A model generated the notes under the pieces. That model was given only the letters and a program-made list of their open reading frames with translations, was not told the DNA's origin and did no database searches. A stretch of DNA of 15,967 bases from Bacteroidota bacterium (lineage in GTDB: Bacteria; Bacteroidota; Bacteroidia; Cytophagales; Cyclobacteriaceae): contig JAEZBX010000162.1 in the NCBI GenBank assembly GCA_023412765.1, forward strand, positions 1 to 15,967, given 5' to 3'. Made by a program: the position numbers and the translations under genes. The first letter of the stretch is position 1; each line of letters starts with the position of its first letter. Below, piece by piece: positions 6,523 through 14,264 of this stretch.

Positions 6523-6585
6523 TTTTTCAAGTGACATCGGATGTTCTTATCAGCCATATGCTAACTCGATTCGACACTTGAAAAA
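6523..6585. repeat. Inverted repeat between convergent genes
   Basis: The 11 bases at 6523-6533 (TTTTTCAAGTG) are the perfect complement of 6575-6585. The arms are separated by 41 nt and lie between the convergent cyclase-like and DoxX genes, just beyond the DoxX terminator on the minus strand. The right arm overlaps the terminator's T tract. It could fold at the end of the plus-strand transcript; the long loop makes this uncertain. Confidence 0.4.
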
Positions 6586-6609
6586 AAAGTCCCTGACTCA
6601 TCAGGGACT
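6581..6609 (-). terminator. Intrinsic terminator of the DoxX-like gene
   Basis: On the minus strand a 9-bp perfect stem (AGTCCCTGA, 4-nt loop, TCAGGGACT; 6609-6588) is followed directly by a run of eight T (6588-6581). It begins 19 nt after the DoxX stop codon. This is a textbook Rho-independent terminator for the minus strand. The plus-strand side lacks a T run, so it is weaker in that direction. Confidence 0.88.
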
Positions 6610-6628
6610 CGTTATTGGATATGATACT

Positions 6629-7045
6629 TTAATCCTTGTTAAGGACAAGCTTGCGCAATCGCTCACTTTTAATCCAAAGCGCTCCCCATGCCAGGATACC
6701 CAGGTAAACCGGGAACAGGATATGCGTAAACAACGGATTTTCTAAACGAACATGAGTTGCAATAGCACCACCCCAATAGGCGGTTAGCATTAGAGCACCA
6801 AATATCTCCGTGCGGGGAAGAATATACAACACCGTTGCGATCAATCCCAGTGTTCCTAAAATTGGAAGGTGGTGCGCCTGAAAACCCAAATCGGTAGTTG
6901 CTTTGACTACGTCTTCAGTCACTACAAACTTAAATATGCTGTCCATAAGCATGAAAAGAATAACGATTCCTCCCATAATTCGGCCTGTCCATACTTTTCC
7001 TGCGGAGGGCGCTGCTGCTGGTAACGTTGCTTGCATTGTTGTCAT
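6629..7045 (-). CDS. DoxX-like family integral membrane protein
   Basis: A 138-residue inner-membrane protein with four predicted helices: about 22-41 (RIMGGIVILFMLMDSIFKFV), 62-78 (ILGTLGLIATVLYILPR), 82-97 and 107-127. The pattern GRIMGGIVILFMLMDSIFKF, then LPILGTLGLIATVLYILPRTEIFGALMLTAYWGGAIATHVR, is characteristic of the DoxX-like (DoxX_2) family of small four-helix proteins. Family members are linked loosely to redox and sulfur metabolism, and most have no proven activity. Start options are M1 (7045) and M4; M1 is used because a good promoter lies 18 bp upstream of it. The gene is an isolated single cistron with its own promoter and terminator. It is intact by length. The family is confident; the role is unknown. 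Confidence 0.85.
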   Translation of the reverse strand: MTTMQATLPAAAPSAGKVWTGRIMGGIVILFMLMDSIFKFVVTEDVVKATTDLGFQAHHLPILGTLGLIATVLYILPRTEIFGALMLTAYWGGAIATHVRLENPLFTHILFPVYLGILAWGALWIKSERLRKLVLNKD

Positions 7046-7062
7046 GGTGTTTGTGTTATTGG

Positions 7063-7091
7063 TTTATAATTTCCTCTTTGTCAAGTGTCAA
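7063..7091 (-). promoter_or_regulatory. Sigma-70-like promoter for the DoxX gene
   Basis: On the minus strand TTGACA (7091-7086) and TATAAA (7068-7063) are separated by exactly 17 bp, with the ATG 17 nt after the -10 box. Bacteroidota housekeeping promoters usually follow a TTTG/TANNTTTG pattern, so this Escherichia-like layout is unusual here and may be coincidence. A small inverted repeat (CTTTGTC at 7076-7082, GACAAAG at 7114-7120) flanks the -35 box and could be an operator. Confidence 0.4.
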
Positions 7092-7265
7092 TTTTGTCTG
7101 ACCGTTTTCTTAAGACAAAGGTGTGCTAAAATTCTGACCACAGTGAGGGGTAAAAGCGGCATAGTAACTGGCAGAATGCGACATTATTCTGATGGATGGA
7201 TCTCGAATTGTCGAGAATAACAATCTGTTAAAAGCGAGCAACGCTACGAACCTTATTACAGTCAG

Positions 7266-9548
7266 CTATTTTTTCACAACTTTCTCCGTAACCGTGCCTC
7301 TCGAATTTGAATATTGTAAATAGTAAAGTCCAGAAGGCAAATTTTCCGCTTGGATCTCGATTGTTCCATGAATTCTATCTTGAAGGACGATATTCCCCTG
7401 CGGACTGATCAATCGAATTGATCCCTGATCTGCGGTATTGCTCAGAACAACTTTTATGATGCGGGAAACGGGATTTGGATAAACAATGATAGAGGGCTCC
7501 AGTATGTCTTCGATCCCTGTAACTGTTTCAACACGGAATGTGTGTTCGATCGTAGATGGATTGAAAACATCGTCTCCAGGCTGAGTTGCTCGGACAACGA
7601 TGTCGCCCTCTCCGGTAACTGTGAGGATATTGCCCTCAATGACACCAGGTCCCGACACAACGGTATAGGTAATTGCCAGCCCTGACGTTGTTTCAGCTTC
7701 TAACGTATATGTAGATAGCTGGCCGATTGTTTCTGGTGGATTTATAAAAGAAATCACCTGATCAACTTTTAAGGTTGTAGACCATATGCCTCGCTCCATC
7801 GTAGCCAAAAAAAGTTTTTCACCCCTGAGGGCCATAGAATTAACCTCGGCAAAGGGAATATCACGCCTTACCCAGTGTGACCCTCCATCAACTGAAATGT
7901 ATATTGCTCCATATGTTGCTGCATAAAGGGTACCGTCTTCAGCCATTGTATAAGACGTTACATATTTTGATTTTAAGTCCTGGACCATGTCCCAAGTTTC
8001 ACCGCTGTCGTTGGAAATATATACGTTAAAATCTGCCGCTGTGAGAATGTAACGGTTGCCCTGGATAAAAAGTCTATGCACTCCTTGATCTTCATCAGAG
8101 AAAGAAATTCTTTCCCACTGTGGATCAGCTGCACCACGGATGTACAATCCATCCTCGGTAGCAACAATCATCTTGTCACCGATATCGATGAATTCTTTTA
8201 CGGCAAGTGATGTCAAGCCATCGTTAAACCGTATGTAAGAGGTAGAACCAACATATCTGAAAATACCTTCGGTGCGGGAACTCAGAAAAATACCTTGGGC
8301 TGTCTTTAGAAATTTGTCAGCAAAGGGAACATTTATATATTGATACTCCTCCTTCCACGCATTTTCGCTGACATCATATAGTTTTGTACGATAATCCTGT
8401 ACGATTGGAAGTATATTTCCATTAATCACAGAACTTCCAAAATTCCCGGACCATACAACGTCTGGCAACAATGAAAAATATTCTTCATCCTGTTGCATTC
8501 GATAAACGCCCGTATGGCTTCCCATTGCCCAAATTGTGCCATCAGCAGCAACTTCCATGTTTCGGAACACAAATGCATCCGTTATTCCATTCTGAGATCG
8601 CTCGTAGAATGCGCCGCCATTTTTGCTTTTGAAGACTCCATGCCATCCACCTACAATAATATTTTCATCTTTTACATATAGAACATTAGGTAAAGTCTCA
8701 TTGGGAATACCATTATCAATCAAAGTCCACGAGTTAGTGCCGCTGTCCCATCGGTATACATTTTCATAAGTGTAAGTGGCAGCATATAACTGATCTGCAT
8801 CTGCTACTACCCAGTGTGTCTGAACACTATTCAGTCCATCGTTCATCGGATACCAATTCGTACCAAAATCGTCAGAGGCATATACTCCATTTGGTGTGCC
8901 ATATGTATACCACGTTGGACCATTGCACGTAATTCCTTCTGCAACGAAATCATTGGGTAGGCCGGCTAGCTTGTTCTCCCAATTTTCTCCAAGGTCAAAA
9001 GAGACAAGTATCTCACCCAATTTAGTTATAGCGATGACTGTCTCACCATCAACATGAAGATCTACCACCTCTTTGTTTTGAAACGTCATGATCTCTATTG
9101 GATGCCTTACGAAGTCAGTGCCATGAACATAATACAAACCCGTTTTTGTACCGATGAATAACGTATCACCATCAACTGCCAGGGCTGTGATTTGGCTGCC
9201 CGGTGGCATTATAATGATTTGCAAATTCCATGTGGTTCCATTGTCCGATGTTGAGTAGATTCCATCCTCAAGATCCCACGCATATAAGTCGTCGTTCTTA
9301 TTATTCTTCGCAAAATATGGGTGGAAATGGAGGCTATTCATCTGCGCCTGGACCGATTGCCAACTATCCCCTACGTCATCTGAATAGTATAGCCCACCCG
9401 CTGCAGATAGAAAAATTCGACCATTCTTTCCCTCAATTATGTCCTCAACATAATATACTTCGGATGGTCCGTGATTCGTGAGCGGTTGCGCAACAACAAT
9501 ATATAAGCTTGCACACATCAAAAGGAATATTGCCGCAAAGGATTTCAT
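7266..9548 (-). CDS. Secreted Asp-box beta-propeller protein with type IX secretion sorting domain
   Basis: 760 residues. MKSFAAIFLLMCASLYIVVA is a signal peptide, cleaved before QPL. Residues about 30-590 carry repeated Asp-box motifs of the S-x-D-x-G-x-x-W kind (SDDVGDSW, SDNGTTW, SFDLGENW, SDDFGTNW, SNDSGETW, SVDGGSHW), typical of BNR/sortilin or photosystem-assembly-type propellers. Residues about 595-675 form an Ig-like domain of the sort found before sorting tails (TTSGLAITYTVVSGPG...). Residues 676-760 are the type A T9SS sorting domain (VYPNPVS, then RLISPQG, LPSGLYYLQ and EKVVKK). The protein is expected to cross the outer membrane by T9SS and be anchored or released. No catalytic residues are recognisable; binding or adhesion is a guess. 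Intact, with an ATG just before the signal peptide. Confidence 0.85.
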   Translation of the reverse strand: MKSFAAIFLLMCASLYIVVAQPLTNHGPSEVYYVEDIIEGKNGRIFLSAAGGLYYSDDVGDSWQSVQAQMNSLHFHPYFAKNNKNDDLYAWDLEDGIYSTSDNGTTWNLQIIIMPPGSQITALAVDGDTLFIGTKTGLYYVHGTDFVRHPIEIMTFQNKEVVDLHVDGETVIAITKLGEILVSFDLGENWENKLAGLPNDFVAEGITCNGPTWYTYGTPNGVYASDDFGTNWYPMNDGLNSVQTHWVVADADQLYAATYTYENVYRWDSGTNSWTLIDNGIPNETLPNVLYVKDENIIVGGWHGVFKSKNGGAFYERSQNGITDAFVFRNMEVAADGTIWAMGSHTGVYRMQQDEEYFSLLPDVVWSGNFGSSVINGNILPIVQDYRTKLYDVSENAWKEEYQYINVPFADKFLKTAQGIFLSSRTEGIFRYVGSTSYIRFNDGLTSLAVKEFIDIGDKMIVATEDGLYIRGAADPQWERISFSDEDQGVHRLFIQGNRYILTAADFNVYISNDSGETWDMVQDLKSKYVTSYTMAEDGTLYAATYGAIYISVDGGSHWVRRDIPFAEVNSMALRGEKLFLATMERGIWSTTLKVDQVISFINPPETIGQLSTYTLEAETTSGLAITYTVVSGPGVIEGNILTVTGEGDIVVRATQPGDDVFNPSTIEHTFRVETVTGIEDILEPSIIVYPNPVSRIIKVVLSNTADQGSIRLISPQGNIVLQDRIHGTIEIQAENLPSGLYYLQYSNSRGTVTEKVVKK

Positions 9549-9784
9549 AGGTTATAGTTTTATGATCAGCGTCAAGAGTCGACAAGATTCAGTTATGGGT
9601 AAGAAAAAGAACAGCCGATATTTAACTTGCTGTTCTCAGAAAGCGCTTTGCATTATCTAAATCAAATACATCGACATTGCGCAAAGGCTATCCGTTTCTT
9701 TTAAACAATTTATAAGTGCAAGGTAACCTATGATTCAATATTTAATTCATGCGGAATCCAGAATCCGTTTATTGTTTTAGGTTG

Positions 9785-9803
9785 CAATTCGGAATTGTAC
9801 AAT
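9785..9803. promoter_or_regulatory. Two overlapping palindromes
   Basis: CAATTC-G-GAATTG (9785-9797) and ATTGTACAAT (9794-9803) are both perfect dyads and share four bases. They lie about 185-200 bp before the TPR gene start. Overlapping palindromes can form a composite operator or alternative hairpins. The sequence is AT-rich, so chance is not excluded. Confidence 0.35.
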
Positions 9804-9820
9804 AATTCAATGGATTCGAC

Positions 9821-9848
9821 CCTTTCAATAAAATTCTTTAATGAAAGG
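9821..9848. promoter_or_regulatory. 28-nt imperfect hairpin
   Basis: CCTTTCA pairs with TGAAAGG. Inside, after a single A-A mismatch, TAAA pairs with TTTA around a 4-nt loop ATTC. That is 11 of 12 paired positions. It lies 138 bp before the TPR gene start and about 20 bp to the right of the palindromes at 9785-9803. It is not followed by a T run in either direction, so it is more like an operator or a leader-RNA stem than a terminator. Confidence 0.45.
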
Positions 9849-9985
9849 AAATAGCCCTAACGATAAGTTCCGCGAATGGGATTCTATAGTGTCAACATGA
9901 GACGGGAAACGCCAATTTCGGCGATTTAAGGCATTCTGGCCGGTGGCCTATGGATTGTCTAATCCAGCCAAAAACTCCCATCCAT

Positions 9986-10849
9986 ATGATCAACATTTCA
10001 CGAATTGTTATCCTTCTGCTGCTGATTCCTGTCTTGGGTTATTCACAAAAAAAGCATTATGCAAAAGCCTCCAGGGCATTTAATAATGAAGAATATCAGA
10101 CAGCGTTAGAGTATGTAGAAAAAAGTCTTGAAGAAAATCCATCGTCTGTCGAAAGTGAGTTGCTAAAAAGTGAGATACTTTACGAGCTTAAAAATTTTGA
10201 CGCTGTGATAGAAATCCTGACCCCGAAATCAGAGCTTGAAGCCAGCTACCGGGTTATACTCAGTTTGAGCCTGTACGAAGCGAATCATTTTGAAGAAGCC
10301 TCAAAGGTTTTCATGACCCTGCTTGACGAAGAAGATAATGCTCTTGTATATAACAACGTTGCTGCGTCATTCTTCAATGCAGAACAAGCTGATTCCGCGA
10401 TTTACTACGCTAAGAAGGCAGTGGCACTCAAACCAATGGACAGCCTTTATAATACTACACTTGGAATCGCTTATTCCGCGAACCTGGAATCTGATAAAGC
10501 CTGCGCACAATATTTCATTGGAATGAAATTGAAAAATGGACAAGCTGTGGAATACTACATTGGTGAAAATTGTGATTCGTGGCAAGGCCAATGGTTGGAA
10601 CACGTTCAAGGAACTGAAGTCAGCGAAATAGGTAATTCGTTTTTCCCGGAGATGAGTGTTGACTCAATAAAGACGAACACCTATTATATTTTGTCTGAAG
10701 GCGAAACACAGCATCTCGTTAAGCTTGTTAGCATCAAGACTCTTCCTATCGGAAGTGTACTCAAATTCGAAGACGAGTATAACAATACGTTTTCGAAATG
10801 GGTGGATGATAAGGATATGAGATGGACAATAAAAGCGGTTCAAAAATAA
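9986..10849 (+). CDS. Secreted tetratricopeptide repeat (TPR) protein
   Basis: The ATG at 9986 gives 288 residues starting with a signal peptide (INISRIVILLLLIPVLGYSQ). The frame extends 12 residues upstream to 9950 but that would mask the signal, so the inner start is preferred. Residues about 22-175 contain four or more degenerate TPR units: KHYAKASRAFNNEEYQTALEYVEKSLEENP, then VESELLKSEILYELKNFDAVIEIL, a unit around SLSLYEANHFEEASKVF, and LVYNNVAASFFNAEQADSAIYYAKKAVALKP. The remaining 110 residues are mixed strands and match no family I recognise. TPRs mediate protein contacts, so a periplasmic scaffold is likely. It diverges from the T9SS-cargo gene and converges on the next gene with a 33-bp gap. 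No catalytic function is apparent. Confidence 0.75.
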   Translation: MINISRIVILLLLIPVLGYSQKKHYAKASRAFNNEEYQTALEYVEKSLEENPSSVESELLKSEILYELKNFDAVIEILTPKSELEASYRVILSLSLYEANHFEEASKVFMTLLDEEDNALVYNNVAASFFNAEQADSAIYYAKKAVALKPMDSLYNTTLGIAYSANLESDKACAQYFIGMKLKNGQAVEYYIGENCDSWQGQWLEHVQGTEVSEIGNSFFPEMSVDSIKTNTYYILSEGETQHLVKLVSIKTLPIGSVLKFEDEYNNTFSKWVDDKDMRWTIKAVQK

Positions 10850-10882
10850 TATTGAACGTCATGCCATTTCATATTCGGTAAC

Positions 10883-12325
10883 TCACCCTTCGTCCCATGC
10901 CTCTCTCACAAATTGAGGCATGGTCTCGACTGCGGTCTTCAGCTTTTCTTGACCAGAGCTCTTGCGTATGCCATCCTCCAAATTATAAATGTAATTACTG
11001 AAAAGGTAGGCCATAAGCAGCCGATTGAATGGATCAAGTTTTGCGTCAGAGATCATTGTAACCAGTCGATCTTCGAGCGCATCCTTGTCAAACGCATCTG
11101 CCAACGCCCTGCCTGTACGTCGGATAGAGCTCCAATAATGATTCTCACTGACATTTGATACCCGTAGGCTCGTTCCGATCAGCAAGTCGACGGCGGGAAT
11201 ATCAAGCGCCTCTAACTCCTGCAGGTAGGTCTTCCTCCCTGCCCAAGCGTAGCTTCCATCCGACTGCCGTTCAAATCGATCGTTCATAATATCAAGATGC
11301 GAACGAAGGAAAATATCCCATTTGGTGGTTTCGGCAGCTAGCTTGCAGATATTCATGGCATGGAACCTGGGACTTTGATCCTGGCTGCAGTTTCCGACAA
11401 CCCGCCGGCCTCTCATCAGTTTTAAAGCCAGCTCCTTCGAGAGATAGCGACTCACGTAAAACTCGAGATAAGCATCCGAATTACCGGTAGTGACCGCCTC
11501 ATCTGCAGCGTCTGCTAACAAGCCTTCCCAATGCGGCGATGTCTTCATAGTCTGGTCGACTGAATTCAATCGAAGACTGTCCCATTGGGTATATCTAGCT
11601 TCGTATGCTTTGTAAGCGGAATCAAACTGGTGTTCTGTCAATTTTTCATAATCGGGATATTTTGGTTTCCCCGGAAAGGTTTCGGCCCACGTGATGAACC
11701 GGTAAGCCTTCGATGTTTCATCCACTTGCTGGTAAATGGCACTCTTAGCACCCGCCAAATATATTTCCGCAGTGGTATCGATCATACAGTCTACGTACTG
11801 AACCAGGCGTGCGTAATCATAGGGAATTTCAGTCGCCTGGAGCTGTACAATATAAAATGCAAGCTCTTCCTCCTCGTCCATTATCCAGCCAGTAGCCTTA
11901 TCGTTACGTTTTATATCTTTTACTTTAATTGAGTATTCACGGTTCCGGGAGGGTAGTCCGCTATACTCAATAAATCTTTTACCATCATAGCTTTTGTACG
12001 GTGTCCTTACAATCCAGAAATCGCGTTGCTTTACCTGTTGAGGATACTTCTCCGAGAATTCCGAAAATGAAATACCATCCTGGATGGTTTTCCTAATCAA
12101 CTTGTTTGGTACCTCAACGACATGAACGAATCCTTGTGCGAATGAAAAATAGGGATGGGAAAGATCGCATGATCGGAATTTTAGATTTAACGAGTCTACA
12201 ATAACCGAAAGCTTGTTCATGGTATGCTCATCATAAATGAGGCCATTCGAATGGATCGGGAATTCATTGTATTGCCCATAGCAGTGACATGATACGAATA
12301 CCAGGAGATAGATGAAGCGAAGCAT
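10883..12325 (-). CDS. Secreted protein of unknown function, 480 residues
   Basis: I do not recognise this family. The protein opens with a signal peptide (LRFIYLLVFVSCHCYG, cleavage before QYNE) and is then soluble and charged, without further membrane helices. The first 200 residues look mixed alpha/beta (FAQGFVHVVEVPNKLIRKT, then RDFWIVRTPYKSYDG). The second half appears helical and contains RGRRVVGNCSQDQSPRFHAM, CKLAAETTKWDIFLRSHLDI, SIRRTGRALADAFDKD and LDPFNRLLMAYLFSNYIYN. The Cys-containing N-terminal and central segments could form disulfides in the periplasm. Codon use looks ordinary and the frame is uninterrupted. It stands alone, facing the TPR gene. The ATG at 12325 is the only start that keeps the signal peptide intact. 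Confidence 0.8.
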   Translation of the reverse strand: MLRFIYLLVFVSCHCYGQYNEFPIHSNGLIYDEHTMNKLSVIVDSLNLKFRSCDLSHPYFSFAQGFVHVVEVPNKLIRKTIQDGISFSEFSEKYPQQVKQRDFWIVRTPYKSYDGKRFIEYSGLPSRNREYSIKVKDIKRNDKATGWIMDEEEELAFYIVQLQATEIPYDYARLVQYVDCMIDTTAEIYLAGAKSAIYQQVDETSKAYRFITWAETFPGKPKYPDYEKLTEHQFDSAYKAYEARYTQWDSLRLNSVDQTMKTSPHWEGLLADAADEAVTTGNSDAYLEFYVSRYLSKELALKLMRGRRVVGNCSQDQSPRFHAMNICKLAAETTKWDIFLRSHLDIMNDRFERQSDGSYAWAGRKTYLQELEALDIPAVDLLIGTSLRVSNVSENHYWSSIRRTGRALADAFDKDALEDRLVTMISDAKLDPFNRLLMAYLFSNYIYNLEDGIRKSSGQEKLKTAVETMPQFVREAWDEG

Positions 12326-12602
12326 AAGATTAGACGTTTAGTATGGTAATCCGAATGAAAAAGAAAAGTCACTAAGTGGATGCAGCATTTTGGTGGATTC
12401 CATAAGGGTAACTCGAATTTATTATTTGTCGGATTATGAGGAAGGACTCGAATTTGAAACCAATAAACCATTTTTGAAAAGTCTATCTCCTTTTGGTATT
12501 TCATTTTGCCCAGTGACCTCCTTCCTCGCTGTCGTATATTGCCCTACTAATAAAACGGATTAAGTTTGTGCCTTAGCATAATACATTCACGACTATCATT
12601 TG
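12326..12602. other. Spacer without recognisable gene
   Basis: AT-rich sequence between the start of the 480-residue protein gene and the TonB remnant. A 95-codon minus-strand frame overlaps the 480-residue protein gene out of phase and has no protein-like features. The upstream part of the former TonB gene should have been here, but I find no trace of its membrane anchor or proline-rich linker. Confidence 0.5.
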
Positions 12603-12844
12603 AAATATCCAAAGCTCACCCGGCAATACTTTATAACGGCGTCGTATAGGTTGAATTCTTAATTGATAAGCAAGGGAAGATTCAACGAGTAAAAATCAGA
12701 AAAGGCATAGGTGGTGGTTGTGATGAAGCGGCCGTGGACGCTGTCAAAAAAAGGACGGCCTGGACTCCAGCGCTCATTCAAGGCAAGCCAATTAGTCAAA
12801 TGATGGTGTTACCTATTTCGTTCAATTTGAAAAAGAGATTTTAG
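12603..12844 (+). pseudogene. Decayed TonB C-terminal domain (energy-transducer remnant)
   Basis: After a TAG at 12647-12649 the frame from 12650 encodes VEFLIDKQGKIQRVKI, then GIGGGCDEAAVDAVKK and TAWTPALIQGKPISQ, ending with VLPISFNL and a TAG at 12842. This is the usual TonB C-terminal pattern of Bacteroidota, including the GIGGGCDEAAV signature and the W-x-P-x-x-x-x-G-K-P strand. Just upstream, NGVV precedes the stop in the same frame, and the expected KYP motif occurs at 12603-12611 in another frame, so there is at least one nonsense change and one frameshift. No start codon, membrane anchor or proline-rich linker remains. An intact copy would couple the proton motive force to TonB-dependent receptors. 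It ends 31 bp from the convergent DJ-1/PfpI gene. Confidence 0.8.
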
Positions 12845-12875
12845 CATTTTAGTCAAGGTTTTTTTGAACGTTTCA

Positions 12876-14114
12876 TTACCCACCGTCCATTTCCCTCAAA
12901 ACCTTTTTCGCATTCGCTCCACCCATAGCGGCTGCCTTTCTATAATACTTAATTCCTTCGCTCCTGTTTCCTGCAAGCAAATACGCCTCGGCAAGACTAT
13001 CAAATGTGTTCGGCGAGTCCGGATACTCGCGTGTGTTCAATTCAAATATTTTAATGGCACCGTCAGTATCTTTCTTCTCCAGCAACAGATAATACCCAGC
13101 ATCGTTCATGGCTTCTTCATCAAAAATACGCCAGCCTGAAAATGCCTTCTTATCCTTTTCAATTCTCGACAGAGCCTCATTTACCTTTCCCTCTTTGACC
13201 ATTCCGACCAAGACTGACCCATCCATCGGGACAGGTTGACCATTTTTTTCTTTGATTGTCCGGAGCAAAGTGTACAACTCAAACTTTGGGTACAATTCTG
13301 TTCCAACCTCCAGGAGCTGTTCGGCTTTACCAAGGTCACCTGTGCTGATAAGTGCTTCTGCAAAGTTTATGTACTCACCAGGAAACGGTGCCTTACCCGT
13401 TTTCTTCTCCGATATACTGCGTTCAGATAAATAGTTTTCTAAAGATTTGTCGGGAACATTAACAACGCCGTTGTCCGGATCCCATTTATCGTATTCCATA
13501 TATCTTGCCGTGCGTTGTGCTTCCTCGCGACCTTTGATCCGCTCTACAAAATGTAAAGCACCATCAATACCTGCAGAGACACCTGCGGTAGTTATTACGA
13601 AGCCATTGTCAACCCATCGCTTATTTTCCATCACCGTTGTTGTGGGATATTGTTTGGCGAGGCTCTTAGTAGAACCCCAGTGCGTAGTGACGCGCTTATT
13701 CTCCAGCAAGCCAGCTTTTGCTAGGATAAATGCACCCGTGCAGACCGATAAAAAATTTGTCCCATGGGAATTTGCATTTTTGATCCAGTCGATCACAGCA
13801 GAATCCTTTGACGAAGGTCCTGAATTGCCTCCAGGAATAACGATGATATCGGGAGCTGGACAATTTTCAATTGAGTAGTCTGGCTTGATCTTAACAAATC
13901 CTTGCGATGTCAACTGGCCTCCGTCAACAGACACCGTATACGTTGTGAACCCGGAGGCGCTGAATACTTCACCAGGTCCAGCGAAATCGAGTAATTCCAC
14001 ACCATCATATAAAAAGATTGCCACATTTCTCGGTTCGTTTGGAAGCAACTGTCCATTGACAGACCCGACGAGACAAACAAGCACGAGAGTCGCTAATTGC
14101 AGAAAATACTTCAT
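12876..14114 (-). CDS. Secreted DJ-1/PfpI-family protein fused to TPR repeats
   Basis: The ATG at 14114 gives 412 residues with a signal peptide (KYFLQLATLVLVCLVGSVNG); the frame is open to 14153 but the inner start fits the signal. Residues about 28-210 are a DJ-1/PfpI (class I glutamine-amidotransferase-like) domain close to the isonitrile-hydratase/ThiJ type: VAIFLYDGVELLDFAGPGEVF with the conserved Glu (E49), then IVIPGGNSGP, the nucleophile elbow SVCTGAFILAKAGLL with Cys125, and RVTTHWGSTKSLA with His145. Residues about 245-405 are TPR-like (YINFAEALISTGDLGKAEQLLE, then AIKIFELNTREYPDSPNTFDSLAEAYLLAGN). The active-site Cys and Glu are kept, so catalysis is possible; substrate unknown. 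The export and the TPR tail are unusual for this family. Intact. Confidence 0.85.
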   Translation of the reverse strand: MKYFLQLATLVLVCLVGSVNGQLLPNEPRNVAIFLYDGVELLDFAGPGEVFSASGFTTYTVSVDGGQLTSQGFVKIKPDYSIENCPAPDIIVIPGGNSGPSSKDSAVIDWIKNANSHGTNFLSVCTGAFILAKAGLLENKRVTTHWGSTKSLAKQYPTTTVMENKRWVDNGFVITTAGVSAGIDGALHFVERIKGREEAQRTARYMEYDKWDPDNGVVNVPDKSLENYLSERSISEKKTGKAPFPGEYINFAEALISTGDLGKAEQLLEVGTELYPKFELYTLLRTIKEKNGQPVPMDGSVLVGMVKEGKVNEALSRIEKDKKAFSGWRIFDEEAMNDAGYYLLLEKKDTDGAIKIFELNTREYPDSPNTFDSLAEAYLLAGNRSEGIKYYRKAAAMGGANAKKVLREMDGG

Positions 14115-14264
14115 AGGTTGATTTGTTGATCTAACCAAATATACAGGATGCATCGAAAGGTTTGCAGGAGCGGTATGCCAATACTAGAGCAACGACGTTG
14201 ATTTTAGACGAACGTTGTAGGGGATCAACCGTATCTCGCGTAACCTGGGGACCAGGCTCTAAAT

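Larger units (their letters stand above)
9549..9985. other. Divergent intergenic region with several dyads, no gene seen
   Basis: This 437-bp AT-rich spacer separates the divergent T9SS-cargo and TPR-protein genes and should contain both promoters. I see no convincing TTTG/TANNTTTG promoter. It does hold a 7-bp inverted repeat (GAACAGC at 9609-9615, GCTGTTC at 9629-9635) followed on the minus strand by a T-rich stretch, two overlapping palindromes at 9785-9803, a 28-nt hairpin at 9821-9848, and a small TGGATT/AATCCA hairpin at 9951-9966 that ends 19 bp before the TPR gene start. Two 7-nt GAATCC words near 9750-9770 faintly recall the heptamer arrays further left. Confidence 0.6.

Noticed and set aside
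3239..9896. Shared 11-mer ATAGTGTCAAC at 3239-3249 and 9886-9896
   Set aside because: Tens of 11-base matches are expected by chance in 16 kb, and the two contexts (a gene end and a spacer) are unrelated.
10895..10923. Perfect 9-bp inverted repeat (CCATGCCTC, 11-nt loop, GAGGCATGG) near the convergent TPR and 480-residue genes
   Set aside because: It lies inside the coding end of the 480-residue protein, has no T tract on either strand, and one such repeat is expected by chance in a window of this size.
12217..12504. 95-codon minus-strand frame overlapping the start of the 480-residue protein gene
   Set aside because: It is out of phase with a gene that has a clear signal peptide, and shows no signal, motif or repeat of its own.
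14190..14256. CAACG-A-CGTTG palindrome (14190-14200) and CCTGG/CCAGG hairpin (14244-14256) as a terminator of the LytTR gene
   Set aside because: Stems are only 5 bp and there is no T run; too weak to call as terminator or operator.
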